This document shows, one piece after another, positions 10,056 to 21,950 of a stretch of DNA of 64,000 bases (positions are counted from its first letter, which is position 1; each line of letters begins with the position of its first letter). Made by a program: the position numbers and the translations under genes. The stretch is from Rhabdophis nuchalis (taxonomy: Eukaryota; Chordata; Lepidosauria; Squamata; Natricidae), in NCBI GenBank assembly GCA_039707465.1, contig CM077651.1:21387019-21451018 (forward strand), written 5' to 3'. The notes beneath the pieces were generated by a model, which saw only the letters and a list, made by a program, of their open reading frames with translations, was not told the DNA's origin and ran no database searches.

Positions 10056-10506
10056 TACACAATTGTGCCTGTTCAGTTCTCCACATAAATTACTTTGCCG
10101 CCATCTGAAATACAAATATTAAATCTATGTTTCCCATCACCAAGTTGCATTTGAAACTTTAGGTTAATCAACTTTTCCCCGCTCTTCTACACTTCTGGTT
10201 CTGGTTCACTTTTGTTTACAGTTATTTACAAGTAGCCCTCGACTTACACAACCACTCAAGCTTGAGGCCAAAATTTGACTTAGCACTTAGCAACATTGCT
10301 AACCATTGTTAAGTGAGTTTTCCCCATTTCACGACATTTCTTGCTGCAGTTGTTAAATGAATCACTGCAGTTATTAAGTTAGTCCAATTGTTGTTAAGTA
10401 AATCTAGCTTTCTCCATTGACTTTGCTGATCAGATGGATAGCAAAGGGAGGTCACATGACCCTGGAACACTTCAATTGACATATGAGTCCCTTGCCAAGG
10501 ATCTTA

Positions 10507-10761
10507 AGAGCTACAGTGGCACAGTGGTTATAATGCAGTACTGCAGGCTCCTTCTGCTGATCACTGGCTGCCAGCAATTTGGCAGTTTGGGTCTCACTAG
10601 GACTAGGCTCAGGGTTGTCTCAGCCTTGCATCCTTCCGAGGTGGGTAAAATGAGGACTCAGATTGTTGGGGGCAATAGGCTGACTCCGTAAACTGCTTAG
10701 AGAGGGCTGTAAAAGCACTATGAAGCGGTATAGAAGTCTAAGCGCTATTGCTATTGCTATC
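10507..10761 (+). mobile_element. tRNA-derived SINE with (TTGCTA) tail, full length
   Basis: The tRNA-like head reads 'gtggcacagtggttataatgc'. The body has the conserved 'cagattgttgggggcaataggctgactc' and 'cttagagagggctgtaaaagc'. The tail is 'ctattgctattgctat'. This is the second SINE family of the window; other copies are at 15121, 31268, 35590, 44096, 51286 and 63568. It lies inside a Tigger-like element. Confidence 0.8.
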
Positions 10762-10810
10762 TGAATTTTGATCATGTGACCGTAGTGAAACTGCAATGGT
10801 CATAAGTATG

Positions 10811-10943
10811 TTAGTTTACTGTATTGATTAGCCCATGAACCATATCAAAGTGCAGAGTTCCAAACACAAATTATTATTATTAAAATCTGACAAAAACAAT
10901 TTAAAATGGAATTGGAATAAAATACAATTTAAAATGAGATTGG

Positions 10944-11011
<68 letters not shown>

Positions 11012-11023
11012 GCTATAGCTATC

Positions 11024-11098
<75 letters not shown>

Positions 11099-11147
11099 CA
11101 GTGTCACCTCTACAATCTACCCCAATCAGTCCCACATATACCGATTT
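10811..11147. mobile_element. 337-bp insert flanked by 8-bp duplication, carrying a microsatellite
   Basis: The perfect 8-bp repeat taagtatg occurs at 10803-10810 and 11148-11155, and the Tigger-like sequence resumes right after it. The insert has no evident inverted ends. Nearly half of it is a CT then CTAT microsatellite. Family unknown. Confidence 0.55.
10944..11098. repeat. Compound microsatellite (CT)n then (CTAT)n
   Basis: A pure CT run (10944-11010) is followed by 'agctatagctatct' and about 19 CTAT units to 11098. Translations of the tract are low-complexity artefacts. Confidence 0.95.
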
Positions 11148-11235
11148 TAAGTATGAAAAATGGTCATAAGTCCCTTTTTTACTGCTGTTGTAGCTTTGAA
11201 TGGTCACTAAATGAATGGAAGTATAGGACTATCTG

Positions 11236-12016
11236 TATTCATTATGTTTATATCCTGTCTTCCCACCACAAGCTCAAGATATTATCTTCAGCATTCCCTC
11301 CAATTTTCCCCCAAAAACCTCTGTGAGGTAAGTTGAACTGAGTGAGAGAAACTGGCTAAAAGTTACCCATGGAGATTTATGGCAAAGAGTGGGTGGATGG
11401 CACCACCAGTCTTATACAACACCAAGCTCACTAAATACCAAGAATGGTATTTCTACCATTCAATTGAATTGATGTCTGTTGTGGGGGGTGACCATATTCC
11501 ATAAACGTCCAGCCATCTTAATCCCCTTAGTGTGTCTTATAATAACATTATTCTTAAGGAACTAATTTGGGGTTACTATTTAAAGTCACATGATGTTTTA
11601 TAGGATCTTGACTGTAATTTAGAATTAATTAAATGGCTCTGCCTTGTTATGAATTCTCCCAAATATGCTGAGCAACAATTATCGGATCCCTCCTTTGGTA
11701 CCCTGTATTGTTTGACAAAGTCTTGGAAGTGCTTTGGTTTGCCATTTGAGTCAAAATATCACAGCATTTAGAAAATGCTAATGATGGTTTTAAAGACAGT
11801 CACAGCAGGGTCTGATTTTCAGATAGTTTAGAGGCTGATAGTGGAACTGGGTAAGTGGAAAGCTAAAGATCAGCTCAGTTGGGAAAATTAAATTATGGCA
11901 GAATTATCCACTTCAGGAGCTAGGGGAATTTACCAGACTGTTGCTGAATCATTGCAACGTGGCCCCTGGGCTGAAGTGACTGAATAAAGAATGAGATGGA
12001 GAAAAGTACCAGGGAA
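11236..12016. other. No recognisable gene
   Basis: Moderately AT-rich sequence without supported reading frames or repeats that I can name. Confidence 0.5.
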
Positions 12017-12017
12017 A

Positions 12018-12050
<33 letters not shown>
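12017..12050. repeat. (GAT)n microsatellite
   Basis: There are eleven consecutive GAT units. Confidence 0.95.
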
Positions 12051-12450
12051 ATCTACTTGGTGTCAAACATCTACTTAAAACCCAAGTTTTGTAACTATTA
12101 CATTATTATGGCATTACTGTTACAGATAATTCTAAAAGTTATTAGAGACCATTGTAACCACTAATCCCATTAGGGGAATCTTTTCTTTTGCTCTAAGAAG
12201 CAAGCAATGAATTGCTAATCCACAAAATAGATGGTGCCCTTTAGGTGATAAAAGAAAGATAAGAACAAGATAAAATCAAAGTAGGAACATGTGCCTGAAT
12301 TTTGCATTTGCAATGGGAGGCACCCACTGCTGAACAACATTGTGTGTTCCTACCGTCAAAAAATGGCTTCCTGTTTTGGTGTCAGGGTAACCATAGATGT
12401 GTCATGAGTTATGTGAGTTTCCTTAGGAAATCTGATATAAACTGGCTTTA

Positions 12451-13395
12451 GAATAGAACAGAACAGAACAGAGGAATTGGAAGGGACCTTGGAGGTCTTC
12501 CAGTCCAACACCCTGTTTAGGCAGGATAACCTATTATCCAGTCTCTTTTTAAGAACTTCCAGTGTTGGAGCATTTACATCTTCTGGAGGCAAGGTGTTCC
12601 ACTGGTTAATTATTCTGCCAGGAAATTTCTCCTTAATTCTAGGTTGCTTATCTCCTTGATTAGTTTCCACCCATTGCGTCTTGTCCTGCCCTCAGGTGCT
12701 TTGGATAATAGCTTGACTCATTCTTCTTTGTGGCAGCCACTGAGATATCAGAACAATGCTATCATGTCACTCCTAGTCCTTCTTTTCATCAAGTTAGACA
12801 TACCCAGTTGCAGGAACTGCTCTTTATGTTTTAACCTCCAGTCCCCTAATCATCTTGGTTGCTCTTGTCTGCACTCTTTCTAGAGACTCCACATCTTTTT
12901 TACATTATGGCGACCAAAACTGGATGCGGTATTCCAAGTGTGGCCTTACCAAGGCATTATAAAATGGCATTAACACTTCACATGATTTTTATTCTAACCC
13001 TTTGTTTATGCAGCCTAGAACTGCGTTGGCTTTTTTGGCAGCTGCTGCAGACTGCTAACTCATATTTCAATGGTTGTCCACTAGGACTCCAAGATCCCTC
13101 TCACAGTTACTACTATTGAGTGAGGTAACATCTATACTGTACCTGTCCATTTGGTTTTTCTTGCCTAAATGTAGAACCTTTCTTTTTTCACCATTGAATT
13201 TCATTTTGTTAGATTGCGCCCAATGTTCAAGTCTGTCAAGATCCTTCTGTATCTTAAGCCTAGCTTCCAAAGTGTTGGCTATTCCTGTAACCTTGGTGTC
13301 ATCTGCAAATTTGATGAGTTCCCCATCTGTCCCCCTCATCCAAATCATTGATGAAGATGTTGAAGAGTAATGGGCCTAAAACTTTACCTCTTGTG
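12451..13395 (-). mobile_element. CR1 LINE fragment, minus strand, frame-broken
   Basis: The 3' end lies at 12451 with an (AGAAC)-type tail and the CR1 3' UTR ('ggaagggaccttggaggtcttccagtcc'). Reverse reading gives CR1 RT pieces in at least two frames. GELIKFADDTKVTGIANT is encoded near 13310, and IINQWNTLPPEDVNAPTLEVLKKRL near 12580. It is equivalent to the last 900 bp of the copy at 7155-8302, in the opposite direction. Frameshifts make it non-functional. Confidence 0.88.
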
Positions 13396-14564
13396 CAAAT
13401 CATAAGACCATTCAATCTTGTTTTTCACAAATTCCCTCTTCATTCTGCTGATAATTTCCCTAAGCAGGCTAGAGGTCTATTTTCAAACACATTTTCTCAA
13501 ACCCCTCCTGAGAAGTCTTTCTTCACAGTTCTTTTAGTTGTCCTGGATATTACGGAAAGCAAATAGCAAGTGTCAGACTGTTTCACCTTCTCCATGTCAG
13601 TAATATCTGAGAACGGTAAAAAAAAAAGAGCAGAAGCAGCTGTAAAACACAGGTAGGAGCAAGCTTCACAAAGAAAAATTTATAGTCTCAGCATTAGAGG
13701 AATTTATAGCATATGGTTCCTATCATTGCCAAGTAGATTTAAGTCCACTTTTGCAAAAAATTTCCAAGGCCTGTGAAGCACAGAGCTGCTCAGCGAAGAT
13801 TATTCATGGCTTATGTGCTGCCATGTAGCAATTTGAATTAAAAAAAAATGTTTTAAAAAGATTCATGTCAGGAATAATAATGATTATGAATATATTTTCC
13901 CATTGAAGCTGCTGAACAGCTTATTAATAAAACAAGGATAAAAGGAACAATATATTATCACTGAAGCCTAAATTGACCATGTCTTAAATGGTTATATATG
14001 TCTGCGTTTATTTTATGTTTGGGTATGTGTATTTGTGTGCAGCGTTAGGTAATATGGTGGAACTGAAAGTTACAAATATTCAGCCAACCAAGCTGCTCAC
14101 AGTTGCTTGCTGTAGAATACATGGAGTTCATTGCATTGCATGTTTATTTAGTGAACAAAAAACAGCAAAGCAAAGAGATGTGAAAAAGCTTTAGGAAGTG
14201 AGAAATAATCATTGCCATGCATCAGGAATATCAAAACCTTCGCACCAAACCTACTCACAAATTTTCAATAATTGTTCTTATAGTGCTGTACCAGACCATC
14301 CTGCTCCATATCTTCAAAACTTTCATTTGTTTTCTGAGGAAGAAGCTGTCCAACCATTGGCCCTGCTTCCTGCCACATTTCTTTCCCTGGAGTTCAATGC
14401 TCTGGTAGGAAGTCAAGGACTTGAACTGAGTAGACTTCTTTATTACAGATACAAGCAACAGGAACAAAAAAATGGAAGGGCAGAATCTGGAGGCAACCTA
14501 ACACAGAAAATGTGTTTCAGAAATGGTTGGGAAACCCCTTATAGACTTTTTGCATGACACAGGA
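13396..14564. other. No recognisable gene
   Basis: AT-rich sequence. A 119-codon frame at 14198-14557 lacks recognisable domains and runs up to the next element. I see nothing else that I can support. Confidence 0.45.
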
Positions 14565-14752
14565 CAGGGGTGGGTTCTGGCAGTCGCTACTGCCGGTTTG
14601 CTCATGGCCGCTCTGCACATGTGCAGAAACAAAAAAACCAAGATGGCGCTGCCAGGAGAACCTATCTGGGTGCTGCTGGTTCCTGTGACCCAGGCCGCCA
14701 AACCACTACTGGTTCGCTTGAACTGGTCCGAACCAGTAGGAACCTGCCACTG
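14565..14752. mobile_element. hAT-like element, AGGTGG family, 188 bp
   Basis: The ends CAGGGGTGGGTTC and 'ggaacctgccactg' are inverted. The flanks are acacagga (14557-14564) and ttacagga (14753-14760), matching at six of eight positions. It is a short member of the family at 9293-9652. Confidence 0.72.
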
Positions 14753-15120
14753 TTACAGGAGAAAAAATATGCATTTACAATTCATGGTCTTGATGATTTG
14801 GAAAAAAAACCCATGAAATAGAAATATGTGGAAGTCTTTTTTGTTATCAAAGAGTAAGAGAGAACTTTGTAATTAGATTTTCACTTGCTGCAAAGGAAAT
14901 CAGAAGCTTTTTTTTCTCCTCCCTTCCTGTATTTTTTCTTTCTCTTTGTCCTCTTTCTTCTGTATTCGTTTCTATTAGTTTTTACGCTCTCTTTAAAAAT
15001 GTAATAATATTTTAAATATTATAATATTGAAACATACCAAATATTGTGTGTGTGTGTTAAGCAGATTAATAGATTGCTTTTGCACTCTCCTCCCAGAAGA
15101 AAAAGGTTGCTAAATAAAAA
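14753..15120. other. No recognisable gene
   Basis: T-rich and AT-rich sequence with a short (GT) run near 15044. No feature is supported. Confidence 0.5.
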
Positions 15121-15355
15121 TAGCAATAGCAATTAGACTTATATACCACTGCATAGTATTTTTACAGCCCTCTCTAAGTGGTTTACAGAGTCAGCATATT
15201 GCCCCCAACAATCTGGGTCCTTGTTTTACACACCTCGGAGGGATGGAAGGCTGAGTCATCTTGAACTTGGTGAGATTCGATCTGCCAAACTGCAGCTAGC
15301 AGTCCACTGAAGTAGCCTGCAGTACTGCACTCTAACCACTGCACCACCTCGGCTC
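15121..15355 (-). mobile_element. tRNA-derived SINE with (TTGCTA) tail, minus strand
   Basis: The reversed tail 'tagcaatagcaattagactt' is followed by the reversed body 'gcccccaacaatctgggtcc' and head 'ctctaaccactgcaccacc'. It is essentially full length. Confidence 0.8.
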
Positions 15356-15644
15356 CAGTCTGGCAACAGGAAAATTGGACAATGCGGACAAACTTCCCCC
15401 TTTCAAGATGGTGGTTTTGCCTCTGTCTGACTAACACCCCATCCCTTTGATGCACGCCAGAAAATGTGGGGCTTCAATCCCACAGACATAGACACCATCT
15501 TGACTTTAGTGCTTCCCTATGAATGCCTTTGTTCCTCTCCCCCATATCTCTATTTGATAGAGAATGGGTAGTTTAGCAGGCAGCAGATCAGCCTAGGGTT
15601 TCAGCTAAATTTGACAAAAAAACAGAAAGACAACATAAAATATA
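15356..15644. other. No recognisable gene
   Basis: Mixed sequence between a SINE and a CR1 fragment. Nothing supported. Confidence 0.5.
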
Positions 15645-16445
15645 CTCTATACGGCACTAGTGAGCCACATTTGGAATATTGCCTTCAGTTCTGGTCACCA
15701 GAATACAAAAACAGATGCTGAGGCCCTAGGACTTGTGCAGAGCAACGAAGATGATAGGGAGTCTGGAGGCTAAATTGCATGATGAACTGTTAAGGGAACT
15801 AGATATGTCTAGTCTAACACAGAGAAGGATTACAGCAGAGGTGGTATTCTGGAGGTTGCGACCAGTTCTGGAGAACAGGTAGCAGAAATTTTGAGTAGTT
15901 CAGAGAACTGGTAAATAACACCTTTGACTGGCCCCGCCCCCATCTATTCTCTGCCTCCCAAGTCTAGCTGATTGGGAAGGAATAGGAATTTGCCCTAACC
16001 TTTCCCTGGGGCAGGAATGGAGATTTTACAGTATACTTCCCCTGCCATGCCCACCAAGCCACGCCCACCAAGCCATGCCCACAGAACCAGTAGTAAAAAT
16101 TTTGAATCCCACCATTGGATTCAGATGACATGATGACTGTTTTGCAAAACCTGAAAGGCTGTCAAGGGGGTGGGGGGGAGGAAGTCAATTTATTCTCCAG
16201 AGAACCTGAGGGTAGGACAAAAAGCAAGGATGGAAGCTACTCAGAGGGAGATCCAATCTGGAACTAAGCAGGAATTTTTGGAGAGTGAGAACAATTACAG
16301 TGGAACAGCTTGCAACCTGGAGATATGGGTGCTGCATCACTGGAGATTTTCAAGAGAAGATTGGACCACCATTTCTCCGGGATAGAATAAGAATGGCTAT
16401 CCTGAGCAGTGGGTGGACGGGAAGACCTCCAATGTCCTTTCTAAC
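15645..16445 (+). mobile_element. CR1 LINE fragment split by a hAT-like element
   Basis: The part at 15645-15835 matches the CR1 segment encoding 'SALVRPHLEY...FWSP' in a degenerate state ('actagtgagccacatttggaatattgc'). The part at 16117-16445 matches the following section, ending with 'gggtggacgggaagacctccaatgtcctttc'. The middle, 15836-16116, is a later hAT-like insertion. Many indels, no coding capacity. Confidence 0.8.
15836..16116. mobile_element. hAT-like element, AGGTGG family, 281 bp, inside CR1
   Basis: The left end is CAGAGGTGGTATTC and the right end GAATCCCACCATTG. The flanks gattacag and gattcaga are imperfect 8-bp duplications. The inner segment 'agcagaaattttgagtagttcagagaactgg' is the family hallmark. 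Confidence 0.75.
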
Positions 16446-17262
16446 CCTATGATTTTATTATAAAAAGTGCCAAAGTCAACAGCTTGCCACTTTCAGAGCC
16501 CTTTCCCATCCCATGATTTGCTAACTTTTGGAATGACTGAATTTACGCAGGAAATAGCCCCAGCAAATTAGACTGAATATTGAAAAATCTGTGGATGGAT
16601 TCATGTGAAACAAGAATTGCTCAGCTGGAAAATTTGGATAAACACTGTGCTACAGATGGACACAATTTTGGAACCAAATATAGATTTTCAGGAGGAAATG
16701 GCCCATTTGTGTATTCCCATTATCAAAAAATAATTTATTATTTCTCAACATTCCATATCAAGGAAAATCAGTCTGCACTGCAACAGCTCTCACAGAAAAA
16801 AACCTATAGGAGATTTCCTCCCCACTTGAAATATAAACTGTTTATTGTGGGGGTGGGGGGTTGATGTTCATTCAGCCAAAAAAAATATCATTCTCATTAT
16901 TATAAGATAGTCATTTCAATATCATATTTGGCATTTATCATGGCAAGTGAAATTTCTGGAATGGAAAGCAAATCCTTCCAGAACTTTTAGTAGTAAAGAT
17001 TTTCAGTGCAGCTCATTTGAGGACTAAATAAAAAAAAAGTACTGGTCTTTTTTTTTTCATTGTACAGGATTTTTTTTATTTTTTACTATTACTGGATAGA
17101 ATGGAGGACTCCAATATTAACCCCTCTCTTCTCTTTTATTAATTAGATTGCAATGGGTCAAAAATATTGGGCACATCAATAATAACTCTTATTTTTCAAA
17201 AGGCAGAAAGAGATTTTCCAGATTATTATTGTCCAATCTGTTCAGCAAACTGAACACCAAAA
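16446..17262. other. No recognisable gene
   Basis: AT-rich sequence with several poly-T/poly-A runs (16990-17090). A 94-codon frame at 16580-16864 has no recognisable domain. Confidence 0.45.
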
Positions 17263-17380
17263 CAGGGGTCTCCAACCTTGGCAACTTTAAGACTTGTGGA
17301 CTTCAACTCCCAGAATTCCTCAGCCAGCAAAACTTAAAGTTGTCCATAAGTCTTAAAGTTGCCAATGTTGGAGACCCTTG
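17263..17380. mobile_element. Palindromic hAT-like MITE, 118 bp, perfect 8-bp duplication
   Basis: The left arm starts CAGGGGTCTCCAACCTTGGC and continues to 'acttgtgga'. The right arm 'tccataagtcttaaagttg...gttggagacccttg' is its inverted repeat. The flanks are both caccaaaa (17255-17262 and 17381-17388). This is the clearest member of its family. Confidence 0.88.
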
Positions 17381-17489
17381 CACCAAAAAACTAAATACAA
17401 AATAATTGGGCAGATGGGGAACAGAGCAAATTCTTGCAGGAAACAGGGTAGCTTTAGGGCTGATCACTCCCCCCCCCATCATCTTTTTA

Positions 17490-17735
17490 TTCTGCAACAT
17501 CTGGCAGAGAAATATATAGCAAGGGCAGGAGCTGTTTTATATGCTGCTTTTATTGACTTTAGGTCTACCTTTGATTTCATATTGAGAGTTAGGATGCGAA
17601 ATAAATTCCCTGATATACAGGCATCTATTACTCTTGCCAAATCCATGATAGCTAGGTGCCTATTACTCTTGAAATACAAGCTTCATGAAAAATTCAAAGT
17701 TGAAAATTCATTTTACTCCACAAGGGCGTTTAACT
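17490..17735 (+). pseudogene. Possible degenerate LINE reverse transcriptase piece
   Basis: An open frame translates to a segment with VLYAAFIDFRSTFDFI, which resembles RT motif A of LINEs (AFxDxxxAFD). The rest is not recognisable and no YxDD box is seen. It may be a short remnant of a different LINE clade from CR1, or a chance match. Confidence 0.3.
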
Positions 17736-19351
17736 AAAGCAACCAGTTAAAGGCAATATTTCTGCCCATAGGGTTGACGGAGAATAGCAGATACTGTAGT
17801 TTGAGTGATAGCCCCTGGAGAAGTTGCACTTATATGGGTTCTACGAGGAAGTTATCAAATTCCTTGGGTACGGACAGGTCAAAAATAGGTACAGACACAA
17901 AATTCTTAGACATACGGTAGAAAGAGAACTTAGTAACTGATCTTTGTCACTCAGGCCTGTGGGATATTTAAATTGTTCAGGAAATATGTCTGACAAACTT
18001 ATGTAGTGCAATTTGAAAATCTGCTAGAAGTACAGTGTTTAAAATTTTTAATGGAACAAGTAGTAAACATTCCAGTAGGATTTTTGTTCAATACTGGTGA
18101 TTAGTTGTTTTAATAAAAGTACTACATACATCAATAATCATAATCCAAGTGCAAATTATATGGGTATATTATAATTGCATTTAACATATTTTTTTAGCAA
18201 TCACTTAAATCATTAGAACTATAGATCTTAATGAATTATTAGATTCCTGTAGATTGTACAGTCGTAGATCGTAATATTATTTCACCTAAGTTAAATTCTT
18301 CTTTGTGAGAAATAATTCAAGATTATACTGCAAACCTGTGTTCAGTTTGGATATCATTCACAGCTAGATTTTTTTTTCAAACTCTAGCTTGATTATGTTT
18401 TAGTATCTCAATCCTTACCTGAAAGAATAAATATGTGTACAGTTTCTATTGTGATATCCAGCCATGTTCCAAGAACACCATCAATTGATACAAGAAAAAG
18501 TCATCCCATATTTTTAGGTAGTAGCTAAATGTCTCTGCATTAAGTTTTATAACAATGGAAGAGCTGGCATTAAGAACAGGGCTTTTCTCATGGTAGGGAG
18601 ATCATCAATCAAATAAATAATCTTATTATTGGAGTCTTTAGGTTTAAAATACTTGCTTTTTTTTTTTTATACCACCCAAAGAATTTTGTAGAGTACTCTA
18701 GAAACCTAATGAATAATTACTGGTTAAGTGGCAGATTGGGATACATAACTCTCCCTTCTCTCCCATTCCTTATCCAGAGTGCTCCTCCATTCCTCAAATA
18801 TAGCAGTTTGCCACCCTAGAATTTACTCTGAAGTACTCTCAGAGCCATTTAGTATGCAATGGCTGAAGCAGCTGGCATGTCCAAAGCCGTGTCCCCTTTG
18901 TATAATATAAATGACCTAGCCAACCCTTCTTTCAAGTTTTATTTTGCTAGCAGCACATACATGACTTTGTTTCAATTATCCAGTGGTCATTCTTCTAGTC
19001 CTTTGAACCAGTACCTAAAAGTGCAGAGGAGTACATATGAATTCCCAAAGCTACCACATCTCTCTCACATTTCCCATTTGAGCCCTGGGGATATTAATGC
19101 TAAAATGCATTGAAATGAAGCGTCACAGAAAGCTTGTTTTGTGATGCCTCCCTAGGAGTTTGTCTCAGTTCTGGACAATAGATGAGAATTCTGGGGAAAG
19201 TTAATTGGCTGGGGGAAATTAATTCAAGCTGGAACAAGATGTGGTAGGAAAGAGTCATCGGGAAAACTCTGCAGTCTTGTTTGGATATTATCGTAACAAA
19301 TCAAAATGACGTGAGCATTGAATCCAAGAAGACAGATTAGTAGCTATGAAG
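17736..19351. other. No recognisable gene
   Basis: About 1.6 kb of AT-rich sequence. I see no known repeats and no convincing frame. An 84-codon frame at 18859-19113 has no domain. Confidence 0.45.
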
Positions 19352-19839
19352 CAGGGGTGGGTTCCTGCCAGTTCTAACCCTGTCTATAGATGAGGTTCCA
19401 CAAATCTACAGTGCCATTTAGAACCGGTTCCTCCCCCTGCCCGTCCACATATCATCAAGATGAAGAGCGAGAGGAAGAATTCTGGGAGTAGAAGTCCACA
19501 AGTCTTAAAGCTGTCAAGTTTGAACACCCCTGGGGTTTGTTTTCCTAAAGGGTTAGGGGTGCAAGGGTCTTGTAACTTGACAGCTTCAGGACTTGTGTGC
19601 TTCAAATACCAGAGTTTCTGAGCCAACATTTTGGCTGTTAAGCAAGAGCCTTGATAAGTGAGTTTTACCAGATTTTACAAGTTGGCCATGTCCACCCAGT
19701 CACACCACTGTCAAGCCACTCCCACTTGGTCACATGGCTGCCAAGCCACTCCCACTCAGTCATATGGCCGGCAAGCCACTCCCAAAAAGCAGGCCACACC
19801 TACAGAAGAGGTTATAAATTTTTTTGAAACCCACCACTG
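19352..19839. mobile_element. hAT-like element, AGGTGG family, 488 bp, composite
   Basis: The ends are CAGGGGTGGGTTCC and 'gaaacccaccactg'. The flanks ctatgaag (19344-19351) and ttatgaag (19840-19847) are an 8-bp duplication with one mismatch. The middle (about 19473-19625) is a second, smaller inverted element with 'aattctgggagtagaagtccacaagtcttaaag'. Three tandem copies of a ~29-bp unit ('gccactccca' core) lie at 19690-19785. Confidence 0.75.
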
Positions 19840-19847
19840 TTATGAAG

Positions 19848-20724
19848 TAACATCTATGCCCCCCAAAATTAAGCCTGGTCTAAAATAAACTTGCCCACAA
19901 GTTTACACTATTTCCTGCCTATTCTAAGACAGCTCCAGAAATTTCTGGGAACTAGGAAATGTCTTCCGCTCCCACTTTGAGAATGTGAAGGAATATTGGC
20001 ACGATTCTTCTTCTTTAGAAAACCTCAGAATAAGAGCAGTGTGTATTTGAATGCTAATTCTGCTCTCACTGGGCCCAGTTCTTAAGAAGAGGGGCCACCC
20101 GAGCATCTGCTGTCTTCAAACAAAAATAGAAGAATCGTTTTAAGTTAAATGGCCTGGGCAGGGGTAACAAGAAAAATGAAGCTTTTGCTAGTAAACAGTG
20201 TGAGAATCATGTTTATTTACAGTCCCTCCTGCTACCCACAATCACTTGAAATGCTTTCCCGATTCATGGCCTGCAAAATGGATTTCTTAAGAGGAACATG
20301 CCATTTGGTCCCGAGTATGGCAATTTGAGCTGAGCTGCTGCTTACAAGTCATTTACCTTTGGGGAATTTAAAGAGTGGTAGGATTGCTTCCTTTACCTTG
20401 AGAGAAACTTCTGTGTGAAGCTAGCTTGAAAGCAGCTTTGGATACTTGCAAAAATGCTCTTTTCCAGCTTTCTCCACTGGAGTAGTAAAACAGAAATTAA
20501 ATAGTACGGTTCTTCAGCAAATGGCAGCACGTGGCCAATCTTGGGTGACCTCAAAACAAACAAACAAGAATAATAGCCAAGGAAGGATGGCGTTTTTAGC
20601 ATTTGGATAGGGGACTAGCAGAAAATGCCAGGGATATGGCCAAGACTAGGAAGTTGAAATATCCCAAGAGAAAAGAATGGCAGATTGTTTTAAGATGACT
20701 CCCAAGACATCAACTTGGAGAGAT
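19848..20724. other. No recognisable gene
   Basis: No recognised repeats; short frames only. Confidence 0.45.
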
Positions 20725-20965
20725 GCCCCAAAGCTGCTTTTTCAAGAGGTAACTGGAATTCCTTGTTTTTTTCTTTTGAAGATATTTCGCTTCTCATCCA
20801 AGAAGCTTCTTCAGCTCTGACTGGATAGAAGCTTCTTGAGCTGAAGAAGCTTCTTGGATGAGAAGTGAAATGTCTTCAAAAGAAAAAACAAGAAAGTCGA
20901 GCTGCCTCCTGTAGAAGCACCTTTGGGACAACCAGGACCTGGATGACTGAGAATCGCTACAGACT
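20725..20965. mobile_element. Foldback element, copy 2
   Basis: It has the same two-arm structure as 8407-8629. 'ttctcatccaagaagcttcttcagctctgac' is followed after a short centre by 'gctgaagaagcttcttggatgagaag'. The right part runs through 'caggacctggatgactgagaatcgctacagac'-like sequence. Confidence 0.7.
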
Positions 20966-21057
20966 TTTTAACCCAGAGAGTTCTATATGATTCTTGCAAG
21001 CTGATCTCGGGTTAAGAAAGATTTTATCTCACATTGTACAACTTTGATTCTGAAATA

Positions 21058-21411
21058 CAGTGGTACCTCGGTTCACGAACGCCTCTGTTCACGACCAATT
21101 CGGTTCACGAACAGAAAAGTTCCTCAAAATGTGCTCCGGTTCACGAACTCTGCTTCGGTTCACAAACAGGAACTGCGGCCATTTTTAATGTATTCCTGGC
21201 TGTCACATGGTTGTGACTTCCTGTAGGAAGATCGTAGAGAGAAGAAGATACAGAAAAAAGCCCCAGCATGCACACTGTGAGTACTTTCAGTGACTTTTTT
21301 TTATTTTTGTTATGCTTTTAGCATATGGAAAACTGTGCCTCGGTTCACGAACAATTCGGTTCGCGACCAGAGTCAGTTCACGAATTAAGTTCGTGAACCG
21401 AGGTACCACTG
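21058..21411. mobile_element. Tigger-like (pogo) MITE, 354 bp
   Basis: Terminal inverted repeats CAGTGGTACCTCGGTTCACG and the reverse 'cgtgaaccgaggtaccactg' have TA on both sides (21056-21057 and 21412-21413). Further 'ggttcacgaa' copies recur internally. There is no transposase frame. TIR and TA target fit the Tigger/pogo branch of Tc1/mariner. Confidence 0.85.
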
Positions 21412-21596
21412 TATTAAACTATTACTTTTTACCTTTGGGGAACATTATGAAGTTAGCAGGAGAGGACAGAGAAAGCATCTTTTGTCACTGTGGAAGCATC
21501 TCAGTCCATATAATAAGATGATCTCATCCAGCATGAAACTTGCTTGGTGCATTGGTGTGTAATGGAGGAGATAGGCATAGCATGCTTTGCTAGCTT

Positions 21597-21950
21597 TAAA
21601 GGTAAAGGTTCCCCTCACACATACATGCTAGTTGTTACCGACTCTAGGGGGCGGTGCTCATCTCTGTTTTAAAGCTAAAGAGCCAGCACTGTCTGAAGAC
21701 ATCTCCATGGTCATGTGGCCAGCATAACTAAATGCTGAAGACGCATGGAGTGCTGGTAACTTCCCACCAAAGGTGGTTTCTATTTTTCCACTTGCATTTT
21801 TACATGCTTTTGAACTGCTTGGTTGGCAGAAGCTGGGACGAGTAACGGGAGCTCACTCCATTATGCAGCGCTAGGGATTCGAACCGCCAAACTGCCTACC
21901 TTTCTGATCGACAAGTTCAGTGACTTAGCCACTGAGCCACCACATCCCTT
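21597..21950 (-). mobile_element. Sauria/Squam-type SINE, minus strand, near full length
   Basis: On the minus strand the head reads 'gatgtggtggctcagtggctaag', then a B-box-like 'ggttcgaatccctag'. The body follows ('gggacaagt'-like, 'aaatgcaagtggaaaaata') and the tail is (ACCTTT)-like. The 3' part resembles Bov-B tails, as known for Sauria SINEs. Confidence 0.8.

Larger units (their letters stand above)
10229..11235. mobile_element. Tigger/pogo-like MITE split by two later insertions
   Basis: The left end 'caagtagccctcgacttac' follows TA at 10227-10228, and the right end 'ggactatctg' precedes TA at 11236-11237. Element sequence occupies 10229-10506, 10762-10810 and 11148-11235. The gaps are a SINE (10507-10761) and a 337-bp insert (10811-11147) flanked by the 8-bp repeat taagtatg. 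Confidence 0.7.

Noticed and set aside
11021..11098. CRISPR-like regular repeat
   Set aside because: Plain tetranucleotide microsatellite; no spacers. No CRISPR array is expected or seen in this eukaryotic window.
10835..11326. 163-codon plus-strand frame
   Set aside because: Most of it is translated (CT)n/(CTAT)n microsatellite.
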